Shown here piece by piece: positions 17,996 to 26,902 of a stretch of DNA of 64,000 nt; position 1 is the stretch's first letter, and each line of letters starts with the position of its first letter. A model generated the notes under the pieces. That model was not told the DNA's origin and did no database searches. It saw nothing but the letters and a program-made list of their open reading frames with translations. A program made the position numbers and the translations under genes. Origin of the DNA: Marivirga aurantiaca (GTDB lineage Bacteria > Bacteroidota > Bacteroidia > Cytophagales > Cyclobacteriaceae); assembly GCF_016679925.1 (NCBI RefSeq), contig NZ_JAEQBW010000008.1, positions 1 to 64,000 of the forward strand. The letters run 5' to 3'.

Positions 17996-19153
17996 ATGGA
18001 TTATTCAGAAGCATTTGAAACAATCAGACCCTATCATGATACGGAAGTACAGGCAGCAATCAAAAGATTTATTAGCCATCCTTTCTTTGATCAGATAGCA
18101 GAAAAGTTGTTTCCTGACAAATCCATCGTGGACCTAAAACAACAGCTTTCTCAAATTCAATCTGTCAAAGAGTTTCAAGCAGTAATGATGTATCCATCTG
18201 CAAGAAGAGTACTGGATAGGAGCTCCGAAGGGATCAGCTATGAAGGCTTTGAAAAGTTAGAAAAACATAAATCTTACCTCTTCATTTCAAACCATAGAGA
18301 TATAGTATTGGATTCAGCCATTCTGAATGTTTTGCTTTTTGAACACCAGTTGGGTACTACAGAGGTAGCAATAGGTGATAACCTTTTGGTAAATGATTGG
18401 ATAACAGATTTTGCAAAGTTGAATAAGAATTTCATTGTGAACAGAAATGTGGCTCCAAGAGAAATGTACTCCTATTCCCTCATACTTTCAGCTTACATCA
18501 GGTATACCCTTCTTGAGAAAAAAACTTCCATTTGGATTGCCCAAAGGGAAGGAAGAACCAAGGACGGAGATGATCAAACACAACAAGGCTTATTGAAAAT
18601 GATTGGCCTGGACGGAGGGGATGATTTCTATGAAAATTATGCGCCCTTGAGAATTGCACCTATGGCTATTTCCTATGAATATGATCCATGTGATGTGTTA
18701 AAGGCAAGGGAAATACAATATAAAATGGCAGGAAAACCATTACAGAAAACCCCTGGAGATGATTTGAAAAGTATGATTACCGGTATCACAGGCATTAAAG
18801 GGCGTGTACATTTATCTATTGGAAAGATAGTGGATGAGAAGCTGAGAGAAATCAAGGAAATTAAAAACAAAAATGATCAGATGCAGGCATTGGCCGATTT
18901 AATAGATGAACGCATCCATCAAAATTATAAGCTGTGGCCTACTAACTTCATTGCCTATGATTGGCTGGTGGAAGAAAGATTTTCTGATCATTACACTAAA
19001 GAGGAGGCTGAAAAGTTTGAAGATTATTTAAGAAAACAAGTTCAAACCTTTTCAGGTGATTTCAAGTCGTTGCGAGATCCGCTATTGGCTATGTACGCAA
19101 ACCCCGTGAAAAACAAGCTAAAGCTTGATGGAGTGTTCGAAAGTAACTTATAA
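17996..19153 (+). CDS. 1-acylglycerol-3-phosphate acyltransferase family protein
   Basis: A 385-residue protein of the PlsC-like acyltransferase fold. The catalytic block is NHRDIVLDS, with His100, Asp102 and Asp106; the usual HX4D spacing is replaced by H-R-D and HX5D. The phosphate-binding block is QREGRTKDGDDQT, in place of the common EGTRS. No signal peptide or strong membrane span is visible. Family members transfer acyl chains to lysophospholipids or related acceptors at the inner membrane; the exact acceptor is unknown. It converges with a lipoprotein gene, and the two ends overlap by six bases. Confidence 0.8.
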   Translation: MDYSEAFETIRPYHDTEVQAAIKRFISHPFFDQIAEKLFPDKSIVDLKQQLSQIQSVKEFQAVMMYPSARRVLDRSSEGISYEGFEKLEKHKSYLFISNHRDIVLDSAILNVLLFEHQLGTTEVAIGDNLLVNDWITDFAKLNKNFIVNRNVAPREMYSYSLILSAYIRYTLLEKKTSIWIAQREGRTKDGDDQTQQGLLKMIGLDGGDDFYENYAPLRIAPMAISYEYDPCDVLKAREIQYKMAGKPLQKTPGDDLKSMITGITGIKGRVHLSIGKIVDEKLREIKEIKNKNDQMQALADLIDERIHQNYKLWPTNFIAYDWLVEERFSDHYTKEEAEKFEDYLRKQVQTFSGDFKSLRDPLLAMYANPVKNKLKLDGVFESNL

Positions 19154-19684
19154 AATTTTCGCTCTTACCTCAAACACCATTTTGGCATTTATCTCAGTCG
19201 TGGAATTAACACTTTCACGAATGACCACATCATACCTCAAATCATAAGTACTTTCTTTAATATACTCATCCAGGTTTGCACCTGTGGTTTCCAATTCCAG
19301 TATACTTCCAATATCAGTGGGAATTTCATTTTTCTCAGCCAATAAGGTTTCGCCTTTTGTATCATTGCTGATGTAGATTTTAACGCTTCTCAAAAACTTG
19401 AAAGTCCTGGCTTCCGGGCTTGTGATGGTCAATGTAAGCTCTTTTAAATTAGCATTCTCCACCAAATCTGCCCTGGTGTTGTTGTTTTCAAATGATTGTT
19501 GAGAAGAAGAACTTACATCCGGGGTGTTTAAATCAACAGGTAAATCTACTACCGCTGATGATGGAATAGAGAAGTTAACATTATTGGTAATATTAAAGGT
19601 GGTAACGTCCTTTATCTTTTCATCAAGATTACAGGCTGTCAACATAAAAAGTAGGATGAAATAAAGAAAAAATCTAATTGGCAT
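19148..19684 (-). CDS. Hypothetical lipoprotein, 178 aa
   Basis: A lipoprotein signal peptide is clear (MPIRFFLYFILLFMLTAC, lipobox Cys18). The mature part has alternating beta-strand patterns (LKELTLTITSPEARTFKFL, VKIYISNDTKGETLLAEK) and no domain I recognise. The pattern is similar to other small Bacteroidota outer-membrane lipoproteins of unknown function. It follows rluD by 54 bases and is probably co-transcribed. Its stop lies within the end of the acyltransferase gene on the other strand. Confidence 0.75.
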   Translation of the reverse strand: MPIRFFLYFILLFMLTACNLDEKIKDVTTFNITNNVNFSIPSSAVVDLPVDLNTPDVSSSSQQSFENNNTRADLVENANLKELTLTITSPEARTFKFLRSVKIYISNDTKGETLLAEKNEIPTDIGSILELETTGANLDEYIKESTYDLRYDVVIRESVNSTTEINAKMVFEVRAKIL

Positions 19685-19738
19685 CTTATTATTGGTTTTG
19701 TTTTAATTATTTCAAGCTACAAAAACTTGATCAGAAAT

Positions 19739-20770
19739 CTAATTAAACTGGATATAGCTTTCCCATTTCTCTAATAATTGAATGAAATCGGCCGGTAACT
19801 CGGAATCGAATTGCACATGTTTATTAGTGGCAGGATGAATAAAACCCAATGATTTTGCATGAAGAGCTTGCCTGGGTAAAATTTTGAAACAATTGTCCAC
19901 AAATGATTTGTACTTGGAAAACTTGGTTCCTTTTAAAATTCTATCACCACCATAGGTTGCATCATTGAAAAGGGGATGACCTAAATACTTCATATGCGCT
20001 CTGATTTGATGTGTCCTCCCGGTTTCCAGGTTGCACTGTACAAGTGTAACATAACGAAGTGTGTTCAGCACCTTGTAATGAGTTACTGCATGTCTGCCGA
20101 AATCACCTTCAGGAAAAGCATCTGTTATGCGCCTGTCTTTTAGACTCCTGCCCAAATGTACATCAATAGTTCCCTCAGCTTCTTTCGGCTCTCCCCAGAT
20201 CAATGCATAATAGGTTCTTTCTATACTATGGTCAAAAAACTGTTTAGCCAAATGTGTCATTGCTTTTTCTGTTTTAGCAATTACCAGCAAGCCCGAAGTG
20301 TCTTTATCTATTCTGTGCACCAGGCCGGGACGGCCTTCATTCCCTTCCATTTGAGGAAGTTGCTGAAAATGATAGGCAAGAGCATTTACTAAAGTGCCGC
20401 TCCAGTTCTGATGGGCCGGATGTACCACCATTCCAGCTTCTTTGTTAACTATTAGTAATTCTTTGTCTTCGTAAACTATATTAAGAGGAATGTCCTCAGG
20501 TTTTACATCTGTATCACGAGGAGGTTCCGGCAATGCAATTCTTATGTCATCTTCAGGGTGTACTCTGTAGTTGGGTTTAATGCTAGCCTGGTTCACCTTT
20601 ACAAAACCATCTTTAATGGCCTGTTGCACTTTGTTCCTGGTTACATTCGGTAATCTGTCCATTAAAAATTTATCGATCCTCATCAACTCTTGTTTAGGAT
20701 CTACTTTGATATGATAATGCTCAAATAAAGCTTCTTCTTCCTGCTCTGTATATTCTTCTTTTTCTTGCAT
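19739..20770 (-). CDS. rluD: 23S rRNA pseudouridine synthase, RluD type
   Basis: A 343-residue RluA/RluD-family enzyme. An N-terminal S4 RNA-binding domain is at about 22-85 (RIDKFLMDRLPNVTRNKVQQAI), followed by the catalytic domain with GLVHRIDKDTSGLLVIAKT, whose Asp after HRI is the catalytic residue, and ETGRTHQIRAHMKYLGHPL. It isomerises uridines in helix 69 of 23S rRNA. Choice of RluD over RluA/RluC rests on the S4 domain and overall length. The N-terminal extension (about 15 residues, acidic) is ordinary. Confidence 0.92.
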   Translation of the reverse strand: MQEKEEYTEQEEEALFEHYHIKVDPKQELMRIDKFLMDRLPNVTRNKVQQAIKDGFVKVNQASIKPNYRVHPEDDIRIALPEPPRDTDVKPEDIPLNIVYEDKELLIVNKEAGMVVHPAHQNWSGTLVNALAYHFQQLPQMEGNEGRPGLVHRIDKDTSGLLVIAKTEKAMTHLAKQFFDHSIERTYYALIWGEPKEAEGTIDVHLGRSLKDRRITDAFPEGDFGRHAVTHYKVLNTLRYVTLVQCNLETGRTHQIRAHMKYLGHPLFNDATYGGDRILKGTKFSKYKSFVDNCFKILPRQALHAKSLGFIHPATNKHVQFDSELPADFIQLLEKWESYIQFN

Positions 20771-20786
20771 GTTGTAATATTCCTTA

Positions 20787-20794
20787 CAAAGATA
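20787..20794 (-). promoter_or_regulatory. Candidate -7 element of the rluD promoter
   Basis: On the minus strand this reads TATCTTTG, an exact TAnnTTTG match, 17 bases upstream of the rluD ATG. I do not see a clear TTG element at the expected distance. Confidence 0.5.
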
Positions 20795-20891
20795 CTAAAA
20801 AGAACTATCCATAACAGTTGTCATATCACATCAGATATTTTGAAAGGTAATTTTTTTATGGGATATTTATCCCTTTGTATGAATTATTGTG

Positions 20892-21770
20892 ATGTTTAGA
20901 CTGCTATATTGCCTATTTTTCCTATTTCCTGTATTTAATATACAGGCACAGTCCACATATGACAGACTGAATAAAAATCCATTCAAGCAAACCCAATGGT
21001 ACATTGGAGTGAGGGGAGGGGCTAATTATAATTTGGTTAACCCGATTAATCGGCATAGTGTCATTAAACCCACCAATGATTTGGATGAAGCTCTTTACGA
21101 AAAGAGTTATCAATCAGTGGAGAATATAGGGGTTATTTATGGCTTAACTGCCATGTTTCAATTTGATCAAAAATTTGTAGTGGGCACCAACCTTTCAATT
21201 AACCAGGTCAGGTTTAACTATCTGCAGGATTTACCCGCAGATGTTAATAGTATCAGCTTCGATCATCAGCATGACTTTCAATATTTTGATGTGCCCGTTT
21301 TCTTTCGGGTGATGTTCAGGCCAGCTACCAACCGTTTTTGGAACAACTCATCAAGAAAGCCAAAAGTGCCTGCCATCATACCATTTCTTCAGGTGGGACT
21401 AAACTTTAGCATTCTAATGGACGCTGAAAAATCAGTGGAAAGGAGTATAAGCCAGGATGGGTTGAAAATACAGGATCTTTCATTTTCTGAAAATGTGGAC
21501 GAGCTTCTGAATCCTTTTACTGCAGGAATATTTGCAGGAGGTGGGTTCCGATTTAGGTTGGGCAATATATACCTGACAACAGAAGTTAATTTCAGACAAG
21601 GGTTTTCCAATGTTACAGATACTGAAAGGCGGTTTGCAAACCAAAACCTTATAGATAATGCCTATGATGTATTTGATGATAAAAATTTTCAGTCTTTTGA
21701 GGTACTGGTAGGGATTTTGGTTCCATTGAAATACCTAAGTACGAAAGAGTTTATCCCAATTGAAATATGA
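20892..21770 (+). CDS. Outer-membrane beta-barrel protein
   Basis: A 292-residue exported protein: signal peptide MFRLLYCLFFLFPVFNIQAQS, then amphipathic strands typical of a small barrel (WYIGVRGGANYNL, GVIYGLTAMFQFDQKFVVGTNLSI, GGGFRFRLGNIYLTTEVNFRQGF) and a last strand ending near LVGILVPLKYL. The layout resembles PorT-like Bacteroidota barrels, with no assigned partner. I chose ATG 20892 over GTG 20889. The stop overlaps the next gene as ATGA, so the barrel and the following lipoprotein are coupled and probably work together. Confidence 0.8.
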   Translation: MFRLLYCLFFLFPVFNIQAQSTYDRLNKNPFKQTQWYIGVRGGANYNLVNPINRHSVIKPTNDLDEALYEKSYQSVENIGVIYGLTAMFQFDQKFVVGTNLSINQVRFNYLQDLPADVNSISFDHQHDFQYFDVPVFFRVMFRPATNRFWNNSSRKPKVPAIIPFLQVGLNFSILMDAEKSVERSISQDGLKIQDLSFSENVDELLNPFTAGIFAGGGFRFRLGNIYLTTEVNFRQGFSNVTDTERRFANQNLIDNAYDVFDDKNFQSFEVLVGILVPLKYLSTKEFIPIEI

Positions 21771-22924
21771 GATTGTTTTTAGTTTGTGTAATTGCTTTTA
21801 TGATGGTTTCTTGTCAAAAGGATACTGAAGCGTTTCTACCAACAGAAAAATTCAACAGTATTTTTGATAACCCTACTGAAGGCCAGAACTATGAACCAAT
21901 AGATGTTGCTCAAACAGAGGATGGCGGTTATTTGATCCTTGCTTCTACAAATAGTAATCAGGTATTTGTAATGAAAGTAAGCCCAAGAGGTGAATTTATT
22001 TGGAGCAAAACCATGTCTTCAGCCTACATTAGTCCTGTTGGCAACATCGTTAAAAATCAAGGAAACTATTATTTCATTGTTTCTACACTTACTGACCGCA
22101 CTGCAGTTTTGGTAGAAGTAAAAGATTTTGATCAAATTGTAGAACCATTAAGGAATTATACCGGATACCGGAGGCCGTTGGCGTTCGGGTATTTGAATCC
22201 GGATAATTATTTGTTGCTCACCCATAATGATACAATTGGGGCAGTCTTAAGCAAAATTCAAGAAGGCTTTGCAATGGAATGGGCCAGAGGTTACGATGAG
22301 TTTGAAGAGGCTAATTCCACGCTTGATGACTACCTTGACTCCAACACTCCGGAGTTTTTTGTGGGGGCATATAACAATGGAAGTAATATTTATTTTAATA
22401 CACTACGACCAGATGGTATGACTATGACCTACGCAAATGATCAAGGTATAGAAACCGGAAGAATTAGTGCTACTGATGGGGATGGTATCAATTCTATTAT
22501 TACTTCGAATGATGGTAAAGGTAGTTTTAATTACACTTTGGGAAACCAATCTTTTTTTGCGAATGGGACTAATTTGGCTAATAATGATTCTACTTATATT
22601 AGCCAGCTTGATGGAGAACTTCAGCCAGATCGATTAAGTAATAAAAAAGCACTTTCTTTGTCTATTGAGTTATCTGCTACACCCTATATAGTCAATGCTT
22701 TCACTACAGTGGATGGCAGAATCAAACTTGCTTTTTATTCGGACAATTCCCGTGAATTGTCGGCCATTGAATATGTCGGAGGAAATGATCCAATGGAAGT
22801 AGTGAAAATTATGGCAACAGAGGATCAAGGCCTTGTAGTACTTGCTAAAATCATAATGGGGGGAGTAAAACAGAGAATAAGCCTTTTTAAAATTCCAAAA
22901 GAAGAAATAGTCGATCTGTTTTAA
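21767..22924 (+). CDS. Hypothetical lipoprotein, predicted beta-propeller
   Basis: A 385-residue lipoprotein with lipobox Cys16 (MRLFLVCVIAFMMVSC). The mature chain has repeated blocks of the type VAQTEDGGYLILASTNSNQVFVMKVSPRGEFIWSK and later ATEDQGLVVLAKI, the pattern of T-E-D-G-G-Y repeats seen in Bacteroidota beta-propellers. No catalytic motif is visible. It overlaps the upstream barrel gene by four bases, so a surface complex of barrel and lipoprotein is plausible. Confidence 0.75.
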   Translation: MRLFLVCVIAFMMVSCQKDTEAFLPTEKFNSIFDNPTEGQNYEPIDVAQTEDGGYLILASTNSNQVFVMKVSPRGEFIWSKTMSSAYISPVGNIVKNQGNYYFIVSTLTDRTAVLVEVKDFDQIVEPLRNYTGYRRPLAFGYLNPDNYLLLTHNDTIGAVLSKIQEGFAMEWARGYDEFEEANSTLDDYLDSNTPEFFVGAYNNGSNIYFNTLRPDGMTMTYANDQGIETGRISATDGDGINSIITSNDGKGSFNYTLGNQSFFANGTNLANNDSTYISQLDGELQPDRLSNKKALSLSIELSATPYIVNAFTTVDGRIKLAFYSDNSRELSAIEYVGGNDPMEVVKIMATEDQGLVVLAKIIMGGVKQRISLFKIPKEEIVDLF

Positions 22925-22982
22925 TAGGGACTATTATTATATGGACGGAAAAACTAGTGAAAAGAATATACGTTTATTGGTT

Positions 22983-23471
22983 ATGATAAAGAAAATAACA
23001 CTCATAGTACTCTTTTTTGCTTTCGTTCAGCAGCCGGATGGGCTTGCTCAAAGGAATGCTATCAGGATTATTGAGGTTCCTGAGCTGGAGGAACTAATTC
23101 AGGCGGAACAGGGCAAGTTGAAAGTGATCAACTTTTGGGCGACATGGTGCAAACCATGTATAAAAGAATTACCTTATTTTGTTGAGGCTCAAAAGAAATT
23201 TCCTGATGTTGAGTTTATATTTGTCAGCCTTGATTTTGCTGAAAATGAAAGCAAGGTTCAAGCATTTTCTAAAAAGAAAGGTTTGGATAAAAGCAAAATG
23301 TATCTGATAGACGACCTGGATTACAATTCCTGGATAGATAAGGTTTCTCCTGACTGGTCAGGCGCCATACCCGGCACTTTAATTGTCAGCATGAATGGAA
23401 AGGATTTTTATGAAAAGGAGTTTCATTCAGGAGAATTGGAAGAGCTTATTAGAAAGAAAAACAAAAAATAA
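22983..23471 (+). CDS. TlpA-family periplasmic thiol-disulfide protein
   Basis: A 162-residue thioredoxin-fold protein with a signal peptide (MIKKITLIVLFFAFV to about LAQ) and active site FWATWCKPC (Cys56, Cys59). The cis-Pro loop GAIPGTLIV is also present. ATG 22983 is preferred over the upstream ATG 22941 because the signal peptide begins there. Such proteins reduce or relay disulfides in the periplasm. It lies 58 bases after the lipoprotein gene and 5 bases before a second thioredoxin-fold gene, so the two redox proteins are probably made together. Confidence 0.87.
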   Translation: MIKKITLIVLFFAFVQQPDGLAQRNAIRIIEVPELEELIQAEQGKLKVINFWATWCKPCIKELPYFVEAQKKFPDVEFIFVSLDFAENESKVQAFSKKKGLDKSKMYLIDDLDYNSWIDKVSPDWSGAIPGTLIVSMNGKDFYEKEFHSGELEELIRKKNKK

Positions 23472-23476
23472 CTATT

Positions 23477-24073
23477 ATGAAAAATTATCTGATTTTAGGA
23501 TTGGTTTTACTGTTTTCAGTAGCCTTTACAGCCAACAAGAATGGCTATGCTGTTGGTGATATCGCTACGGATTTCTCGTTAAAAAATGTAAATGGGGAAA
23601 TGGTTTCCCTCAAGGATTATGAGGATGCAAAAGGATATATTGTGATCTTTACATGCAATACTTGCCCTTATTCTATAGCTTATGAGGATAGAATCATCGC
23701 ATTGCAAAGTAAGTATGCAGAGCAAGGATTTCCTGTAATTGCCATTAACCCTAATGATGACAAGAAATCTCCTAAGGATTCATTTGAAAAAATGAAAGTA
23801 AGGGCAAAAGAAAAGATGTTTAATTTTCCTTATGTTTATGATGAAACCCAGGAAGTAACCAAGGCCTATGGTGCTACCAATACACCCCATGTCTACGTGC
23901 TTGATGCCAAAAGAACAGTAAAGTATATTGGTGCCATTGATAATAATACCAAAAGTGCAGCTGATGCAGATAAAAAATATGTGGAAGATGCAGTAAATGC
24001 TTTATTAGCTGGAAAAGAAGTTCCTGTTGAAAAAACCAAAGCTATTGGCTGTACTATTAAGTGGGCGCTATAA
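23477..24073 (+). CDS. Redoxin (thioredoxin-like) with CNTC active site, exported
   Basis: A 198-residue AhpC/TSA-type redoxin. A signal peptide (MKNYLILGLVLLFSVAFTAN) precedes VGDIATDFSLKNVNGEMVSLKDYED and the redox motif FTCNTCPYS (Cys60, Cys63). Relatives often read CNHCP at this point. The cis-Pro loop TNTPHVYVLD is present. It may act as a peroxiredoxin-like or disulfide-handling protein; direction of electron flow is unknown. It lies 5 bases after the TlpA-like gene and is followed by a terminator. Confidence 0.85.
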   Translation: MKNYLILGLVLLFSVAFTANKNGYAVGDIATDFSLKNVNGEMVSLKDYEDAKGYIVIFTCNTCPYSIAYEDRIIALQSKYAEQGFPVIAINPNDDKKSPKDSFEKMKVRAKEKMFNFPYVYDETQEVTKAYGATNTPHVYVLDAKRTVKYIGAIDNNTKSAADADKKYVEDAVNALLAGKEVPVEKTKAIGCTIKWAL

Positions 24074-24101
24074 AGTAGTTAGAAATAAGATTGAAATTTA
24101 T

Positions 24102-24129
24102 GCCCGTACATTATTGTATGGGCTTTTTT
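24102..24129 (+). terminator. Rho-independent terminator after the redoxin gene
   Basis: Stem GCCCGTAC/GTATGGGC (24102-24109 and 24116-24123, one G-T wobble) with loop ATTATT and a run of six T. It lies within the upstream extension of the next open frame, which argues that the next gene starts at ATG 24135 and not earlier. Confidence 0.85.
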
Positions 24130-24134
24130 ATGAT

Positions 24135-24569
24135 ATGAAAAGACATCCTGCCTTAATTCCTTTTAGCAAACAGCACCATCAAATGTTAGTGGTATCCCAG
24201 GTACTCAAATCAGATGTTCCTGATTACAAAGGAATGCCATCCGGCTTGAAAGAAAAGAATATTTTTCTAAAGGAGAAATTTAAAGAGGTTATCGTGCCCA
24301 ATATTAATATGCATCGAAAGCAGCTTTATCCAGCTTTGCTGAAAGGAAACTTTTCTAATGTTGAATTAATAGAAAAAATAAAGGAACAAGAAGATCTTAT
24401 TCTGTTGGTTTATAAGGAATTAATAATAGGGAATGTGCTTCAGGAAAGTCAATTGAATGATTTAGGCTATGCCATTGACAGCATGATAAGAGTAAAGGAA
24501 AGAAAGCTTTATGAATTGATACAATCGGAGAGTGAAATCAATCTGGATGATTTGGAAATCAAAAGCTAA
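24135..24569 (+). CDS. Hemerythrin-like protein with degraded iron ligands
   Basis: A 144-residue helical protein starting MKRHPALIPFSKQHHQML, the usual opening of cytoplasmic HHE/hemerythrin proteins. Later helices, however, lack most expected ligands: the stretch before LYPALL reads NINMHRK where relatives have an HFEEEE-like motif, and the last helix reads MIRVKERKLY where HIRFEER is usual. So it probably keeps the fold but not a full di-iron site. The start is set by the terminator upstream. It converges with the GH3 gene at a 9-base gap. Function is unknown. Confidence 0.6.
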   Translation: MKRHPALIPFSKQHHQMLVVSQVLKSDVPDYKGMPSGLKEKNIFLKEKFKEVIVPNINMHRKQLYPALLKGNFSNVELIEKIKEQEDLILLVYKELIIGNVLQESQLNDLGYAIDSMIRVKERKLYELIQSESEINLDDLEIKS

Positions 24570-24578
24570 AAGGGCTCC

Positions 24579-26096
24579 TTATTTGATCATTTCCAATAAA
24601 TCTTCAAGATACTCCCTGCTGTTGGAAAGTCGTGGCACTTTATTTTGACCACCTAATTTTCCTCTTTTGCGCATCCAGTTATAGAATGTGCCTTTGGAAA
24701 CAGGATGGATAATCAATCGCTGAAGAGCTATATCTTTTTGTCTTTTAGCATCATAGTCGGAATTAATTTTCCTGATCTCATCATCCAGTTGGTTGGCAAA
24801 ATCCTCTATGTCAGTTGGTGCTTTACCAAACTCTATAATCCATTCATGCGCACCGCTTTTTCTATGTTCAAGGTGTTTGGGGGCAGCCGTAAAATTATCC
24901 ACTGTCACTCCCATTCTCTTACAAACCTCTGCAACCGCTTTTTCTGCATTTTCAATCATTAATTCTTCGCCAAATGCATTGATAAAGTGCTTGGTTCTGC
25001 CACTTATTTTGATTCTGTAAGGGCTTAATGAGGTAAACCTGATAGTGTCTCCAATACGATATCTCCATAGTCCTGCATTGGTGGTTATCACTAATTCATA
25101 CACCTCATGCAATTGCACCTCATGGAGACGAAGTGTTTCCGGTTGTTCCTTATCAGCATCCTCCAATCGGATAAATTCATAGAAAATACCATAATCAAGC
25201 ATTAAGAGCATTTCATTGGAGTCTAACTGGTCTTGTATCCCAAAGAATCCTTCAGAGGCATTGTAAGTCTCCACATAATTCATCTTCGGGGATTTGATTA
25301 AATCTTCGAAAAGTGGACGATAAGGCACAAATGATACGGCTCCATGCATAAATAATTCCAAATTGGGCCAAACTTCAGAAATATCGCTTTTCCCGGTGAT
25401 ATCTAATATCCTTTGGAGTAATACGACTGTCCATGTAGGCACCCCGGAAAGACTGGTTACATCTTCTTTGAGGGTGGCCTGTGCCATTGCTTCAATTTTA
25501 TTCTCCCATTCATCCATGAGAGCAATCTCAAGGCTTGGTGTACGGATGATTTGTACCCAGAAAGGCAGGTTTTTCATAATCACAGCTGAAACATCTCCAT
25601 AGAAAGAGTTAGAGTTATTGTCGAACTGATTAACCTGTTGGCTGCCACCTACACTCAAATTTTTGCCGGTAAATAATCTTGATTCAGGATTGTTGTTCAA
25701 ATAAATAGACAACAAATCCTTGCCACCTTTAAAATGACAATCTTCAAGGGCTTCATCCGAAACGGGGATAAATTTACTTCTGTCGTTAGTGGTGCCCGAT
25801 GATTTGGCAAACCAACGTATTTCTGTTGGCCAGAGGATATTTTGATCCCCTTTTAATAGCTCATCTATATAAGGGAATATTTGTTCATAGGAGAATAATG
25901 GAACACGGTTTTTATATGCTTCGTAAGTTTTTAGCTCCTCGAACTGGTATTTTTTTCCGAATTTGGTGTTTCTGGCCCTGTAAACCAATCGGTGCAATAA
26001 TTCACTCTGAACTTCATGTGGATATTTCATGAAAAGCTCCACTTCGTGAATCCGCTTTTTCATTACCCAGGTCATGATAGAATTCAGAAATTCCAT
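24579..26096 (-). CDS. GH3 family acyl-acid amido synthetase-like protein
   Basis: A 505-residue protein of the GH3 adenylating fold, named from plant auxin-conjugating enzymes. Clear marks are FAKSSGTTNDRSKFIPVS (ATP-binding motif 1, about 94-111), YNASEGFFGIQ (about 279-289) and the DYGIFYEFI and GLWRYRIGDTIRF segments. Plant members join amino acids to acyl acids through an acyl-adenylate. Bacteroidota members are widespread but their substrates are not known. It starts one base after lptB on the same strand, so it is probably in the recJ-lptB-GH3 operon. Confidence 0.88.
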   Translation of the reverse strand: MEFLNSIMTWVMKKRIHEVELFMKYPHEVQSELLHRLVYRARNTKFGKKYQFEELKTYEAYKNRVPLFSYEQIFPYIDELLKGDQNILWPTEIRWFAKSSGTTNDRSKFIPVSDEALEDCHFKGGKDLLSIYLNNNPESRLFTGKNLSVGGSQQVNQFDNNSNSFYGDVSAVIMKNLPFWVQIIRTPSLEIALMDEWENKIEAMAQATLKEDVTSLSGVPTWTVVLLQRILDITGKSDISEVWPNLELFMHGAVSFVPYRPLFEDLIKSPKMNYVETYNASEGFFGIQDQLDSNEMLLMLDYGIFYEFIRLEDADKEQPETLRLHEVQLHEVYELVITTNAGLWRYRIGDTIRFTSLSPYRIKISGRTKHFINAFGEELMIENAEKAVAEVCKRMGVTVDNFTAAPKHLEHRKSGAHEWIIEFGKAPTDIEDFANQLDDEIRKINSDYDAKRQKDIALQRLIIHPVSKGTFYNWMRKRGKLGGQNKVPRLSNSREYLEDLLEMIK

Positions 26097-26097
26097 A

Positions 26098-26832
26098 CTA
26101 TTTCAGTTTACGCTTTAATTCGAAGTGTTTACCCAAATAAACCCTTCTTACCTGCTCATCATTGGCTAAATCTTCGGCAGATCCTGCTTTTAATAATTTG
26201 CCTTCAAACATCAGATAGGCCCTGTCTGTAATGGAAAGGGTTTCGTTTACATTGTGATCGGTAATAAGGATTCCAATGTTTTTTTCCTTGAGTTTGCCTA
26301 CTATGGTTTGGATTTCTTCCACGGCAATAGGATCCACACCAGCAAATGGCTCATCCAATAACACGAAATTAGGATCCATGGCAAGTGCCCTTGCAATTTC
26401 AGTTCGCCTTCTTTCTCCACCGGAAAGTACCATTCCTTTATTCTTCCGCACATGGGTCAGACTAAATTCCTCCATTAAAGACTCCATTTTCTCCACGCGC
26501 GCTTTCTTGCTGATCTTGCGCATCTCTAAAACAGCCATTAGGTTTTCTTCCACTGTCAGGGAGCGGAATACTGAAGCTTCCTGTGCTAAGTAACCCACGC
26601 CCTTTTTTGCTCTTTGGTACATGGGTAATTTGGTGATATTAATGTCATCCAGGAAAATTTCTCCGGAATTGGGCTTTACCAACCCTACAATCATGTAAAA
26701 AGATGTAGTTTTTCCTGCACCATTAGGGCCTAATAAACCCACAATTTCACCTTGTTCCACACTTACAGAAATGTGATCTACAACAGTCCTGTTTTTATAT
26801 TTTTTTACAAGGTTTTCAGCTCTTAAAATCAT
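26098..26832 (-). CDS. lptB: LPS export ABC transporter ATP-binding protein LptB
   Basis: A 244-residue ABC ATPase. Walker A GPNGAGKT is at residues 35-42, the signature LSGGERRR at 136-143 and Walker B FVLLDEP at about 156-162; FAGVDPIAV and ITDHNVNETL are diagnostic of LptB. It powers lipopolysaccharide transport from the inner membrane with LptFG. The LptFG genes are not in this window. A weak promoter-like element (minus-strand TACGCTTG) occurs upstream but it may be read from recJ, 70 bases upstream. Confidence 0.95.
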   Translation of the reverse strand: MILRAENLVKKYKNRTVVDHISVSVEQGEIVGLLGPNGAGKTTSFYMIVGLVKPNSGEIFLDDINITKLPMYQRAKKGVGYLAQEASVFRSLTVEENLMAVLEMRKISKKARVEKMESLMEEFSLTHVRKNKGMVLSGGERRRTEIARALAMDPNFVLLDEPFAGVDPIAVEEIQTIVGKLKEKNIGILITDHNVNETLSITDRAYLMFEGKLLKAGSAEDLANDEQVRRVYLGKHFELKRKLK

Positions 26833-26902
26833 GTGACTTTTTAAATGTTTTACCGGATACTAAGCAACAAGCGTACCTTAAACAGCAAAGTAACAAAAAT
26901 AA

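Noticed and set aside
24027-24134. Upstream extension of the hemerythrin-like frame
   Set aside because: It overlaps the end of the redoxin gene and contains a strong terminator with six T, so translation must start at ATG 24135.
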